DNA of 64,000 bases from contig JASKMD010000031.1 of NCBI GenBank assembly GCA_030144725.1, forward strand, positions 10,215,097 through 10,279,096, written 5' to 3'. Positions 50,679 to 61,091 of the stretch are shown here, one piece after another. Within the stretch, counting starts at the first letter, position 1. Every line of letters starts with the position of its first letter. A program made the translations under genes and the position numbers. Below the pieces are notes generated by a model. The model made no database searches. It was given only the letters and a program-made list of their open reading frames with translations, and was not told the DNA's origin. This DNA is from Haematococcus lacustris. Lineage: Eukaryota; Chlorophyta; Chlorophyceae; Chlamydomonadales; Haematococcaceae.

Positions 50679-51205
50679 ACAGTACTGTAGATGTCTACAG
50701 TACTGTCGGGGTACCTCGCGAGTACACGAACAGTACTGTAGATGTCTACAGTACTGTAGATGTCTACAGTACTGTAGGTGTCTACAGTACTGTCGGGGTA
50801 CCCCGAGAGACCACTTACAGTAATGTAGACATCTACAGTACTGTAGGTACCTCGAGGTCCCTCGAGAGACCATTTACAGTTCTACAGTACTGTAGACATC
50901 TACAGTACTTCGAGGTATCTCGAGGTACCTCGAGAGACCATTTACAGTACTGTAGACATCTACAGTACTGTAGATATCTACAGTACTGTAGACCTCTACA
51001 GTAATGTAGACATCTACAGTACTGTAGACATCTACAGTACTGTAGACATCTACAGTACTGTAGGTACCTCGAGGTACCTCGAGAGACCATTTACAGTACT
51101 GTAGACATCTACAGTACTGTAGACATCTACAGTACTGTAGACATCTACAGTACTGTAGACATCTACAGTACTGTAAACATCTACAGTACCTCGAGGTACC
51201 TCCTC
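50679..51205. repeat. Palindromic 18-bp satellite, array 1 (diverged, inverted)
   Basis: Units of ACATCTACAGTACTGTAG, the reverse complement of array 3, are interspersed with GGTACCTCGAGGTACCTCGA and GAGAGACCATTTACAG spacers. Less homogeneous than array 3. Confidence 0.9.
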
Positions 51206-51286
51206 GAAAAAAATTCTGAACATCTCACTTGCATTCAGGCATCCGTCCAACACTTAGTCGCAGCATCGTGTAGCCGGTATTGCAGC

Positions 51287-51660
51287 GATGGCATCGCACG
51301 AGGTTACCCATACTCGCAGCCGCATCTAGCCCATACTCGCAGCCACATACTCGGCAATCAACCTCGCGGCCACACAGCTGGTCCACAGATGGCATCGCAC
51401 GAGGTTACCCATACTCGCAGCCACATCTACCCCATACTCGCAGCCACATACTCGGCAATCAACCTCGCGGCCACACAGCTGGTCCAGCAGCGCAGAAGCA
51501 TACCTGTGAGGCAGCTCGGTGCGAGGATCTCACCTCGCAGCCAGCCTCGCAGCCATTTTCCTCGCAGCCAGCCTCGCAGCCAGTTTCGCAGCCAGCCTCG
51601 CAGCCAGCCTCGCAGCCAGCATCGCAGCTAGCCTCGCGGCCAGTTTCCTCGCAGCGATTC
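51287..51660. repeat. ~100-bp duplication plus CTCGCAGCCAG short repeat
   Basis: GGCATCGCACGAGGTTACCC begins two copies, at ~51287 and ~51390, each ~100 bp and ending in CACACAGCTGGTCCA. From 51530 an 11-13 bp CTCGCAGCCAG unit repeats about ten times. Confidence 0.85.
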
Positions 51661-51897
51661 TCCGCAATTATCGCAAGCATTGATGCACCAACGCAAGGCA
51701 GGTGCAACGTGTTGTGAGCAGCGAAGAGGCCAGACGGACCATGGTAAGAGCTTAGGACCAAGGTAAGAGCTTAGAAGGAGCTAGCATTGCGCAGCATAGC
51801 CCTTAGTATCCAGCCTAACCGCTACCACACCTGGTTGCTGCAGGCCTTACAATCACGCCTAGTACCTCCCTGTTCACCACCCCCTCCCAGTCCCCCT

Positions 51898-52270
51898 CAC
51901 CACCACCACCACCACCACCACCACCACCACCACCACCATTTCATCACCTCCCACAACGTTCCCACTGTTGCCTCCCTTGTGTTGCAGCCCAGCCCAGCCC
52001 AGCCCAGCCCAGCCCAGCCCAGCCCAGCCCAGCCCAGCCCAGCCCAGCCCAGCCCAGCCCAGCCCAGCCCAGCCCAGCCCAGCCCAGCCCAGCCCAGCCC
52101 AGCCCAGCCCAGCCCAGCCCAGCCCAGCCCAGCCCAGCCCAGCCCAGCCCAGCCCAGCCCAGCCCAGCCCAGCCCAGCCCAGCCCAGCCCAGCCCAGCCC
52201 AGCCCAGCCCAGCCCAGCCCAGCCCAGCCCAGCCCAGCCCAGCCCAGCCCAGCCCAGCCCAGCCCAGCCC
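51898..52270 (+). repeat. (CAC)n then (CCCAG)n arrays
   Basis: CAC trinucleotides at 51898-51937 and about 57 CCCAG pentamers at 51987-52270. No gene context was established. Confidence 0.95.
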
Positions 52271-53499
52271 AACCCTACTCTCCCACCCTGCACTTCCTAC
52301 TGAGGTGAGGACAAAGGAAGGTGGGTTGTAATGGAGGGCTGCTACACCTGCCCCTCCATCTGCCAGCTCTACATCTACCTACTCTAATGGTGAGTGCATC
52401 TAGTACCCATGTCCAATGTTTGCTTCGTTACACAAATCGTCACATCATTGCCGCAGGTCTTGTGCGCCTACACGTCAGACTATCAATGCGCTCCCCACTT
52501 CTCTCGCCCTCCCCATGGACCTCCCCTTCCCTTCCCTCCCCTTCCTCCCCTTCCTCCCACACACATATACACCACACCCCAGCAGAAGGTGAGTGCAGGT
52601 ATGTGGCACCCTGTACCCACCTTAACCGCTAGCATGCCCCTTGTCCCGCTGCAGGGTTGATCGTCACACCCTTCCCCATCCCCTTTTCCTCCCCTTTCCC
52701 ACGCCCACCACCAACGCCCAGCTTGTCGTCCCTACACTTCCACCTCTACCCACCCCCCACTTCCCCCCTCCCCGTCACCTCTCCCCTGACATCCCAGCAG
52801 CCAGGAGAAAGCCCACCCCACCCACCCTCTTCCCACCCCTCCCATCCCCCTCTCCCTCCCTCTCCCCTCCCATACTTGTCAAGCCTACCCTTCCCCTCTC
52901 CCACCCTTCGATTGACGTGGCATCGCAACCCCCACCTCACCCCACCTTCCCTTCCCTAAACCCTACACTCCCCACCGCAGTCCCACCCCACTGGCGCATG
53001 GGATATGTTGCCTGGTGTGAGAAGGTAGGAGGCCAGGAGGACCACAAAGGTAAGGCCACGGTGATAGCTAACACAGTGCCCAGCCTGGTCACCCTACCGC
53101 ACGTGCACGCCCCTTGGTTGCAGGTCTGATGGGTCACCTCCCCTCCACTTTCCCTATACAACCACCCCCTCCCAATTCATCCTCCCCCGCCCCCGCCCCC
53201 GCTCCCTCCCCCGCCCCCACCCCCACCCATGCCCCCACCCACCCCAACCCATGCCCCCAACCCATGCCCCCACCCACCCCAACCCATGCCCCCAACCCAA
53301 CCCACCCCCGCCCAGCCCAACCCGGTTGAGCCTCCCGCCTCCCCACCTCCCGCCTCCCTGCCTCCCGCCTCCCCGTCTCCCGCCTCCCTGCCTCCCACCT
53401 CCCGCCTTCCACATCTACCTCCCCTCCCCGCCTTCACTCTTCCACTCCCCCCCCCTTCACTCAGCAGCCAAAAGGTAGGTAAGTGCTACAGTGCCCCTA
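52271..53499. other. C-rich spacer, no supported gene
   Basis: Strongly pyrimidine-biased plus strand. A few donor/acceptor-like pairs occur (for example GTGAGTGC at 52391 and GCCGCAG before 52459), but the blocks between them are short and match no known protein. It could be an intron-rich gene end or degraded repeat. Confidence 0.35.
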
Positions 53500-54371
53500 C
53501 TATATCTGCTGCTGCTGCCACTGCTGCTGCTGCTGCTGCCACTGCTGCTGCTGCTGCTGCCCCTACTGCTGCTGCTGCTACCCCCCTACTGCTGCTGCTG
53601 CTGCCCCCCCTACTGCTGCTGCTGCTGCCCCCCCTACTGCTGCTGCTGCCCCCCCTACTGCTGCTGCTGCTGCCACTGCTGCTGCTGCTGCTGCTGCCCC
53701 TGCTGCTGCTGCTGCTGCTACCCCCCTACTGCTGCTGCTGCTACCCCCCCTACTGCTGCTGCTGCTGCCCCCCCTACTGCTGCTGCTGCTGCCACTGCTG
53801 CTGCTGCTGCTACCCCCCCTACTGCTGCTGCTGCTGCCCCCCTACTGCTGCTGCTGCTGCTGCCACTGCTGCTGCTGCTGCTGCCCCCCCTACTGCTGCT
53901 GCTGCTGCTGCCACTGCTGCTGCTGCTGCTGCCCCCCCTACTGCTGCTGCTGCTGCCCCCCCTACTGCTGCTGCTGCTGCTGCCACTGCTGCTGCTGCTG
54001 CTGCCCCCCCTACTGCTGCTGCTGCTGCCACTGCTGCTGCTGCTGCTGCCACTGCTGCTGCTGCTGCTACCCCCCTACTGCTGCTGCTGCTGCCTCCCCT
54101 ACTGCTGCTGCTGCTGCCACTGCTGCTGTTGCTGCTGCTGCCACTACTGCTGCTGCTGCTGCCCCCCCTACTGCTGCTGCTGCTGCCCCCCCTACTGCTG
54201 CTGCTGCTGCCACTGCTGCTGCTGCTGCTGCCACTGCTGCTGCTGCTGCTACCCCCCTACTGCTGCTGCTGCTGCCTCCCCTACTGCTGCTGCTGCTGCC
54301 ACTGCTGCTGCTGCTGCTGCCACTGCTGCTGCTGCTGCTGCCCCCCCTACTGCTGCTGCTGCTGCTGCTGC
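53500..54371 (+). repeat. CTG trinucleotide/CCCCCCTA compound array, ~870 bp
   Basis: Runs of 4-7 CTG units are separated by CCCCCCTA or CCA, giving 18-24 bp higher-order units repeated about 35 times. The long Leu-, Ala- or Cys-coding frames across it are artefacts of a multiple-of-three unit. It runs directly into the palindromic satellite. Confidence 0.95.
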
Positions 54372-54467
54372 CTACAGTACTGTAGGTGTCTACAGTACTG
54401 TAGGTGTCTACAGTACTGTAGATGTCTACAGTACTGTAGATGTCTACAGTACTGTAGATGTCTACAG
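54372..54467 (+). repeat. Palindromic satellite, array 2 (left of hAT insertion)
   Basis: Five units of TCTACAGTACTGTAGRTG, ending at the TSD GTCTACAG of the inserted transposon (54460-54467). Confidence 0.95.
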
Positions 54468-56747
54468 CAGGGTTAAACAGTTGGTGATACCTGATCTAAG
54501 GGCGCCCTTAACTGATGTCAGGGTAAACTGCGGGGACCCTATAAACTGGTTATACCCCCCCAAAAATTCGCCGGCCTGCGCCCGGCTTATAAGAGGCGGG
54601 TTAGCTAACAGCAGCACACACGCAAATTAGTGCACAACTATCGATTTTGAGGGGTGATTTTTGTCAACGATTCGCCTCGGAATGAGACTTTTGTTCCATG
54701 GCCACCAACATCGTGAAAAATCTCATAGTAATTCGTGAAATCCCCTGAATTATATGATTATTATTTAGGTATCCCTTCTTTAAGCTACTCCTTGCAGTGC
54801 AGTACTGCACCATACCTAATGCTGCAGCGTTGCAACAAATCTCAGCGTGGAAAACTTAACCATATTCAGTCTAGTAGTATTATGATGGTAATTCATTGGT
54901 AATTCATTGGTAATTCATTGGTATTTTAATGGTTTGGAGATTGTTGTTCCTTAAAATCTCGTTTGCTTCTCATGGTGTAGTATAGCACTTGTAACTAGTG
55001 CACTACTTCATTACACCCCATTGTGGTATAATTCATCACCCGAGTGGTATAATTCATCACCTCAGCGATATCTCACCAACCACGCACATTTTTGAATTTT
55101 CGTTCAAACCCCATTCTTACAATCACATTACCAGGCTTTGTACCAAATCTCAGGCCGAAAATCCAAAAAAGTGCTGTTACTAATTTGCCTGAGTGAGCCA
55201 ACAAGGATGCTTTGAAGGTGTCCTCCATAACACCACCTGCCTCTGTGCCAAACAAGGCCTCATCCACCTCATCACCTAACTTATGCTCGCACTCTTCTCA
55301 CTCACTCTCTTCCCCCCATAGATATTATACCTCTTCCATATCCCCTTCTAGGTAGTGGCACATTAGGCTTCTCATCTTCAAGTGCTAGTGCCGCTTCAGA
55401 TAGAGCTGCAAGGATGCCCTTGGGCTTTCCCGCTGCCTTCAGCTTCAAGATCTCATCCATAGTACTTGCTGCATGTGCAATCATATCCTCTTCCTTTTGG
55501 TAGCTGTGCTTATTGGGCCCAATGAGCCTGATGCGCATGAGGGAGTCAACTGTGGCCAGCTTCAACCGGTTTGTGAGCCGGTGCTTGATGATGCGGTGGA
55601 TGCTGAAGCCCCTCTCAACCACTGCAGTTTGCAATGGCACAGTGAGCATGACCTGGGCTAACTGCATCATCAATGGGAACCCCAGCTCCATCAGCTGACG
55701 ACCCTCCATATCTCACGCTTGAACAATGTGAGCTGCTGGACCAAGCGAGCCACACCATCAGCTTCCTCCACCCTAAACAACTGCTGCCTCTGACTTGCAT
55801 TGCAAAAGTGCTTGACCAGCTCTTGGCAATAGCCACATGAGCGGCAAGCATGTGGAGCTCTAAAACATCATTCTGGAACAGCTTGCTTAAGTGCTCAAGT
55901 GGTTGCATCATGTCATGCAACAAATGCAGCAAGGGTGCGGAACTTCTGCAGCCTGGTCAACAAGATCCTGCCCACTGTCCACTTAGGGTGTAGGTTGAGG
56001 AAAAAGCTGGCTACAAGCACACTGACACATTGCGCCCTCCTGAACCACCCAGTGCCATTCAAGATGGGGAACTTCAGTATTGTGACACCCGATGGCTTCC
56101 CAGAATGGCTCCAGAAAGCTTCCCACCAGCCCCGCCACTTGGGGGACTTGGAAAACAATCTACGTGCCCCCTTTGAAGGCACTACCAAGCTGTTGCATCA
56201 GGGGGCTCGCACAAAAGGCATCCCCCACCACGAGTGTTGTGCGGTGTGCAACACAATGCACACCAACCATGTAGCTGACATGTTGTTGTTGTAGTGTTGT
56301 AGCTGTAATGTTGTAGCTGTAGTTGCTGCGGGGTAGACGGAGCTGAAGAGAATGGGCTGGAAGGGGGTTGGGCCAGTTTCGTCGGGAAAGGCGGGGTTGC
56401 GGGCTGCGTGGTTTGCGCGGTTCACGAAGTAAGCCAATGTCAACGCGGAGATGTCAACGTCGGAGATGTCAACGATGCGATGGTACCCACCAAGCGCCAT
56501 CTGAATCGTCATCTGTCGTTGGTCCGATGGAGTCTGCTTGACTGCTTGTCGTGAGTTAGGTTTGTGATATGGCAGAAATGTACGGGCGCAACAAGGATAA
56601 CAGGCGCCCGTAGATAGCCCGTGAACTCCCCCCCGTAAACGATATTTTGAAAATCACGGGCCCCCGTACTCGGCCTTCGGCCCAGTTACGGGGGCCTCGG
56701 CAAAAATGAGTCGAAAGTACGGGCCCCGTACGGGGGGTCGAACCCTG
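54468..56747 (-). mobile_element. hAT transposon, 2280 bp, inserted in the palindromic satellite
   Basis: Termini are CAGGGTTAAACAG on the left and, read inward from the right, CAGGGTTCGACCC. Both begin with the CAGGG typical of hAT ends. Exact 8-bp target duplications GTCTACAG flank it (54460-54467 and 56748-56755), and the satellite continues on both sides. The interior is AT-richer than the rest of the window. On the minus strand (5' end at the right terminus) it encodes a degraded transposase whose C-terminal dimerisation block survives. Confidence 0.85.
55302..55932 (-). pseudogene. hAT transposase C-terminal dimerisation region, frameshifted
   Basis: The frame 55302-55709 carries VPLQTAVVERGFSIHRIIKH then RLTNRLKLATVDSLMRIRL, the conserved hAT C-terminal dimerisation motif. 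Just upstream, 55932-55820 reads LFQNDVLELHMLAAHVAIA, and the continuation (ELVKHFCNASQRQQLF) is in a different frame, so at least one frameshift or an unrecognised intron separates the blocks. No intact catalytic DDE region was identified between here and the right terminus. Regarded as inactive. Confidence 0.7.
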
Positions 56748-57835
56748 GTCTACAGTACTGTAGATGTCTACAGTACTGTAGGTGTCTACAGTACTGTAGG
56801 TGTCTACAGTACTGTAGGGGTCTACAGTACTGTAGGTGTCTACAGTACTGTAGATGTTTACAGTACTGTAGATGTCTACAGTACTGTAGATGTCTACAGT
56901 ACTGTAGGGGTCTACAGTACTGTAGATGTCTACAGTACTGTAGATGTCTACAGTACTGTAGATGTCTACAGTACTGTAGGTGTCTACAGTACTGTAGGTG
57001 TCTACAGTACTGTAGATGTTTACAGTACTGTAGATGTCTACAGTACTGTAGGTGTCTACAGTACTGTAGATGTCTACAGTACTGTAGATGTCTACAGTAC
57101 TGTAGGTGTCTACAGTACTGTAGATGTCTACAGTACTGTAGATGTCTACAGTACTGTAGGTGTCTACAGTACTGTAGATGTCTACAGTACTGTAGATGTC
57201 TACAGTACTGTAGATGTCTACAGTACTGTAGGTGTCTACAGTACTGTAGGTGTCTACAGTACTGTAGGGGTCTACAGTACTGTAGATGTCTACAGTACTG
57301 TAGGGGTCTACAGTACTGTAGGTGTCTACAGTACTGTAGGGGTCTACAGTACTGTAGGTGTCTACAGTACTGTAGATGTCTACAGTACTGTAGGGGTCTA
57401 CAGTACTGTAGATGTCTACAGTACTGTAGGGGTCTACAGTACTGTAGATGTCTACAGTACTGTAGGTGTCTACAGTACCGTAGGTGTCTACAGTACTGTA
57501 GATGTTTACAGTACTGTAGATGTCTACAGTACTGTAGGTGTCTACAGTACTGTAGATGTCTACAGTACTGTAGATGTCTACAGTACTGTAGGTGTCTACA
57601 GTACTGTAGATGTCTACAGTACTGTAGATGTCTACAGTACTGTAGATGTCTACAGTACTGTAGGTGTCTACAGTACTGTAGATGTCTACAGTACTGTAGG
57701 GGTCTACAGTACTGTAGGTGTCTACAGTACTGTAGATGTTTACAGTACTGTAGATGTCTACAGTACTGTAGATGTCTACAGTACTGTAGGGGTCTACAGT
57801 ACTGTAGGGGTCTACAGTACTGTAGGGGTCTCGAT
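56748..57835 (+). repeat. Palindromic 18-bp satellite, array 3 (main array)
   Basis: About 60 head-to-tail units of TCTACAGTACTGTAGRKG. The first 16 bases are a perfect palindrome in most units; variation is confined mostly to the last three positions (ATG, GTG, GGG, rarely a T in the first arm). The 383-codon open frame (Val-Tyr-Ser-Thr-Val repeats) exists only because the unit length is a multiple of three. Confidence 0.97.
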
Positions 57836-58045
57836 CTGTAGGGGTCTCGATCTGTAGGGGTACTGTAGGGGTCTCGATCTGTAGGGGTCTGTAGGGGTCT
57901 GTAGGGGTCTGTAGGGGTCTGTAGGGGTCTGTAGGGGTCTGTAGGGGTCTGTAGGGGTCTGTAGTCGATCTGTAGGGGTCTACAGTACTGTAGGGGTCTC
58001 GATCTGTAGGGGTCTACAGTACTGTAGGGGTCTCGATCTGTAGGG
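57836..58045 (+). repeat. GTAGGGGTCT 10-bp array at the satellite edge
   Basis: Units of TGTAGGGGTC, some with CGATC, that have lost the palindromic arm. It appears to be a truncated derivative of the GGG variant of the satellite. Confidence 0.9.
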
Positions 58046-58053
58046 GTCCCGAT

Positions 58054-58735
58054 CTCAGGGCCAGAGCCATGCAGTCAGTCACACAACTCCACAACTTCAC
58101 ACCATGACCGAGTTTGGACTCGGCTCCTCTGAGAGTTACACTCCCCTACATCCCATCCACCTGCGTGCAAAGTTTCATAGCTCAACTGCCACCCCACAGC
58201 CCCGTGGCCCTGATTTTGCTTGGAGAACATGATGTCACTTTGAAGATGTTAAACTGATAGAGGCCTGGGCTGTTTAACGTGCGGTTTGTTGTAATAAACG
58301 CGCCAAGGGGTCAAGAACAAACATTTTGTGGCCGTTTTCCTGTGGGTGCAGCGGGTGCAACACAGTGGAGGACACAGTGGAGGAGGGGGGGTGTAAGCCG
58401 GGTGATACTTTAGTGTGCGCCGACCCAGAAGGTGTATTCGGCGGAAGCGAGCGCAAAACAATGTTTCAATCACCCCGTCTAGGTGCCCTGCACGCCCGGC
58501 AGGCATCGCGTTGGGTGTTTGCCGGACATTTCATGTGTGCACAACCCGCTCACTGCGCCAGATAGATGGCGCCACAGGGATGTGGCTCACCGTGCCAAGG
58601 AGACTCCAATGGCCTGCGCTGATGGTCAAATGACGCGCATTGCTTTGCAGAGTTCAATGTGATAAACGGTATTGAAAACGGTGCAGAATTGAGAGAGTAT
58701 TTGCATGAACATTGCCAACCCCATGTTGGGAACCC
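58054..58735. repeat. 0.7-kb direct duplication, unit 1
   Basis: Matches 59517-60240 nearly base for base (for example CCATGACCGAGTTTGGACTC, CGTGGCCCTGATT, CACGCCCGGCAGGCATCGCG). It lacks about 63 bp present in unit 2 near 60045-60108. No coding function was recognised. Confidence 0.85.
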
Positions 58736-58783
58736 CTGAGTACAAGTATGTGTACGTATGCGGACGAACATGAACAAAAGAGC

Positions 58784-58808
58784 AGCCCCCTTGTCCCTCA
58801 CTAGGGCC
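58784..58808 (+). mobile_element. 5'-end fragment of the dispersed ~230-bp element
   Basis: CAGCCCCCTTGTCCCTCACT then AGGGCC, the first ~25 bp of the family; the rest is absent. Confidence 0.5.
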
Positions 58809-59516
58809 AACAGGAGCGACGAGTTATTACACAGCGCGTAACGTACGTAGCTCACAATCGGCTAGGGACACGAACCTTTCAGGTTCTTTGCCGGGCCCTG
58901 CTGCTGATTTGCGGTGCTCTTCCACTTCTTCTTAGCCATCACGCGATATACAGTAAGACGGGCGGTGGCCTTTTCAAGCAATGTGGATTTCCCAAGAGAT
59001 TCATGGAGTGATGATCATCCCTCAGGCGCCCCCAACATTCAAAAAATGGCAGTAAACCAACCCCTGGTAGTAGGACGGCTGTAACTCTGCAGTCGCTGCG
59101 CCAAATTTAATGCTAGCTGGCTCAGTGTGTAGCCAACCCAGCCAGCTACCTTTCACCCATCCAGAGTAAACATACACCGAGAAGGCCGTGCACAACAAAG
59201 CATCAAAGTTAGTGATTCAAATTTGGGCCGTTGCGGGGCATGCCGTCATCGCTGCGACCGCCTTCGTCGCTTAGGCTGCTCTACATGCGCATGCGCGTCG
59301 GCAGCAGCAGTCGGATCGGAAAGCGGTTGCGGCGATGTGGCAATGAGCCCACCTCCCCCCCTTACCTAGAGGGCAATGCCACAGCTCGACCATTGGGACT
59401 TACAGCATGCTACTTACTAGGTTACGCTCCTTTTAGACATTGTTACACACGCTCATACTCAGATATGTCAAAAGCACACTTTGGTCTGTGACCGTCAACT
59501 CCCTTAGCCGATTTCG
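58809..59516. other. Spacer between duplication units
   Basis: A minus-strand start-like block near 58938 reads MAKKKWKSTANQQQGPAKNL before a stop or possible donor. Downstream exons were not found, so it is not called as a gene. Confidence 0.35.
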
Positions 59517-60240
59517 TGGTCAGGGCCATGCAGTCAGTCACACAGCTCCACACCATGACCGAGTTTGGACTCGGCTCCTCTGAGAGTTACACTCCCCTAC
59601 ATCCCATCCACCTGCGTGCAACGTTTCATAGCTCAACTGCCACCCCACAGCCCCGTGGCCCTGATTCTACTTGGAGAACATGATGTCACTTTGAAGATGT
59701 CAAACTGATAGAGGCCTGGGCTGTTTAACGTGCGGCTTGTTGTAATAAACGCGCCAAGGGGTCAAGAACAAACATTACGTATCGCTTTTTCTATGGGTGC
59801 AGCGGGTGCAACACAGTGGAGGACACAGTGGAGGAGGGGGGGGTGTAAGCCGGTGATACCTTAGCGTGCGCCGACCCAAATGGTGTGTTCGGCGAAAGCG
59901 AATACGCCCAGATGTTTCAATCACCCCGTCAAGGTGCCCTGCACGCCCGGCAGGCATCGCGTTGGGTGTTGGCCGGACATTCCATTTGTGCACAACCAGC
60001 TCACTACGCTAGGTAGATGGGGTCACAGCGATGTGGCTCACCGTGCCAAGGCGACCCGTCTCGCCGCTGTGATTTGTTCGCGGGCACATGTGGCAGTACG
60101 CGAGCAAAGACTCCAATGTCGTGCGCTGATGGTCAGATGACGCGCATTGATTTGCAGCTACCAATGTGCCAAACGCTATCGAAAACGATGCAGTATTTAG
60201 AGAGTACTTGCATGCATATTACCAACCCCATGTTGGGGGC
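59517..60240. repeat. 0.7-kb direct duplication, unit 2
   Basis: Second copy, about 1.46 kb from unit 1 and in the same orientation. It retains the ~63-bp segment missing from unit 1. Confidence 0.85.
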
Positions 60241-61091
60241 GCCTGATCATCCCACCATGGTCCATGGTGGTGGGTAGGTGCGGAGGAATGCATTGCGGCC
60301 TGGACCCTGATGGTCTGCCTGCCTGATGTTCTGCCGCCACATACGAACAAAAGAACAAAAGACCAGTCTGAGACACTGTCATGCCCGTTTCAACATGCAG
60401 CGCACGGCAAACCCATAACGTAACACCACTTTCACACATTTGACACACACCAAACCACATGCGCGATATGTGACATCGCAGACATAAGAAAAGAGACTAC
60501 ATGCAAGAGACCATGCGTGTCCATGCAAGCTCACAAGCAGAAGTGAAGCAACAAGTGTAAAGCGCATGCAAGCTAGCAGGTATAGGCAAGACAGGTAAGC
60601 ACAGGTAAGCACTAACACAAGAAATGTGACACGATATCATGGGTGTGTACCCAAACAACACACGGATTGGCGGGACCAACGGCCGGGGTGACCAGTACCC
60701 AAACAACACATTCCTCGTAAGCCTGCGAGCAACACATGTCAAGGCGAAGGAAGTAAAAGGCCACAGGCCACAAGCCAAGAGGCCCACCCGTAGGCCAACA
60801 TCCTGCAGGAGGTGTCTGCAGAAGTGTTCCACCACAGCAAAACAAGCTAAAGAACCCAAATGACAGGGAATATAGTTCGTCTGCATGGAGCAGCAATCTC
60901 ACCAAGTGCATGGGCACCTTCCATCTCCACCACCTCCACCAACACAACAACAGCGATGAGGCCAGGCATCAACAACAACCTAGAAGGCCTGCCCCGCCTA
61001 GCGCTGAGTTGCAAAACCAACACTGCGTGCCTGAAACTTGTCCGCATGCATGCACATATGGCCTGCACTGCTGCAGGGCCAGGCCGCATCG
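60241..61091. other. Spacer, probable 3' flank of the membrane-protein gene
   Basis: No supported coding block on either strand. It is relatively A/C-rich on the plus strand. Confidence 0.4.

Noticed and set aside
51787..52308. Pro-Ala-Gln-Pro-Ser repeat frames over (CCCAG)n
   Set aside because: A pentamer keeps all frames open; no coding context.
53229..54630. Long Leu/Ala/Cys-rich frames (300-415 codons) across the CTG array
   Set aside because: All three frames are open through a trinucleotide repeat; composition is purely repeat-driven.
55899..56294. Plus-strand ORF inside hAT element 2
   Set aside because: No hAT motif on this strand; the transposase signature lies on the minus strand.
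50679..57835. CRISPR-like array from the regular palindromic repeats
   Set aside because: There are no unique spacers; the units are contiguous, and the context is eukaryotic with intron-bearing genes.
56706..57857. 383-codon open frame of Val-Tyr-Ser-Thr-Val repeats
   Set aside because: It spans the 18-bp satellite and stays open only because the unit is a multiple of three; no flanking coding sequence or conserved domain.
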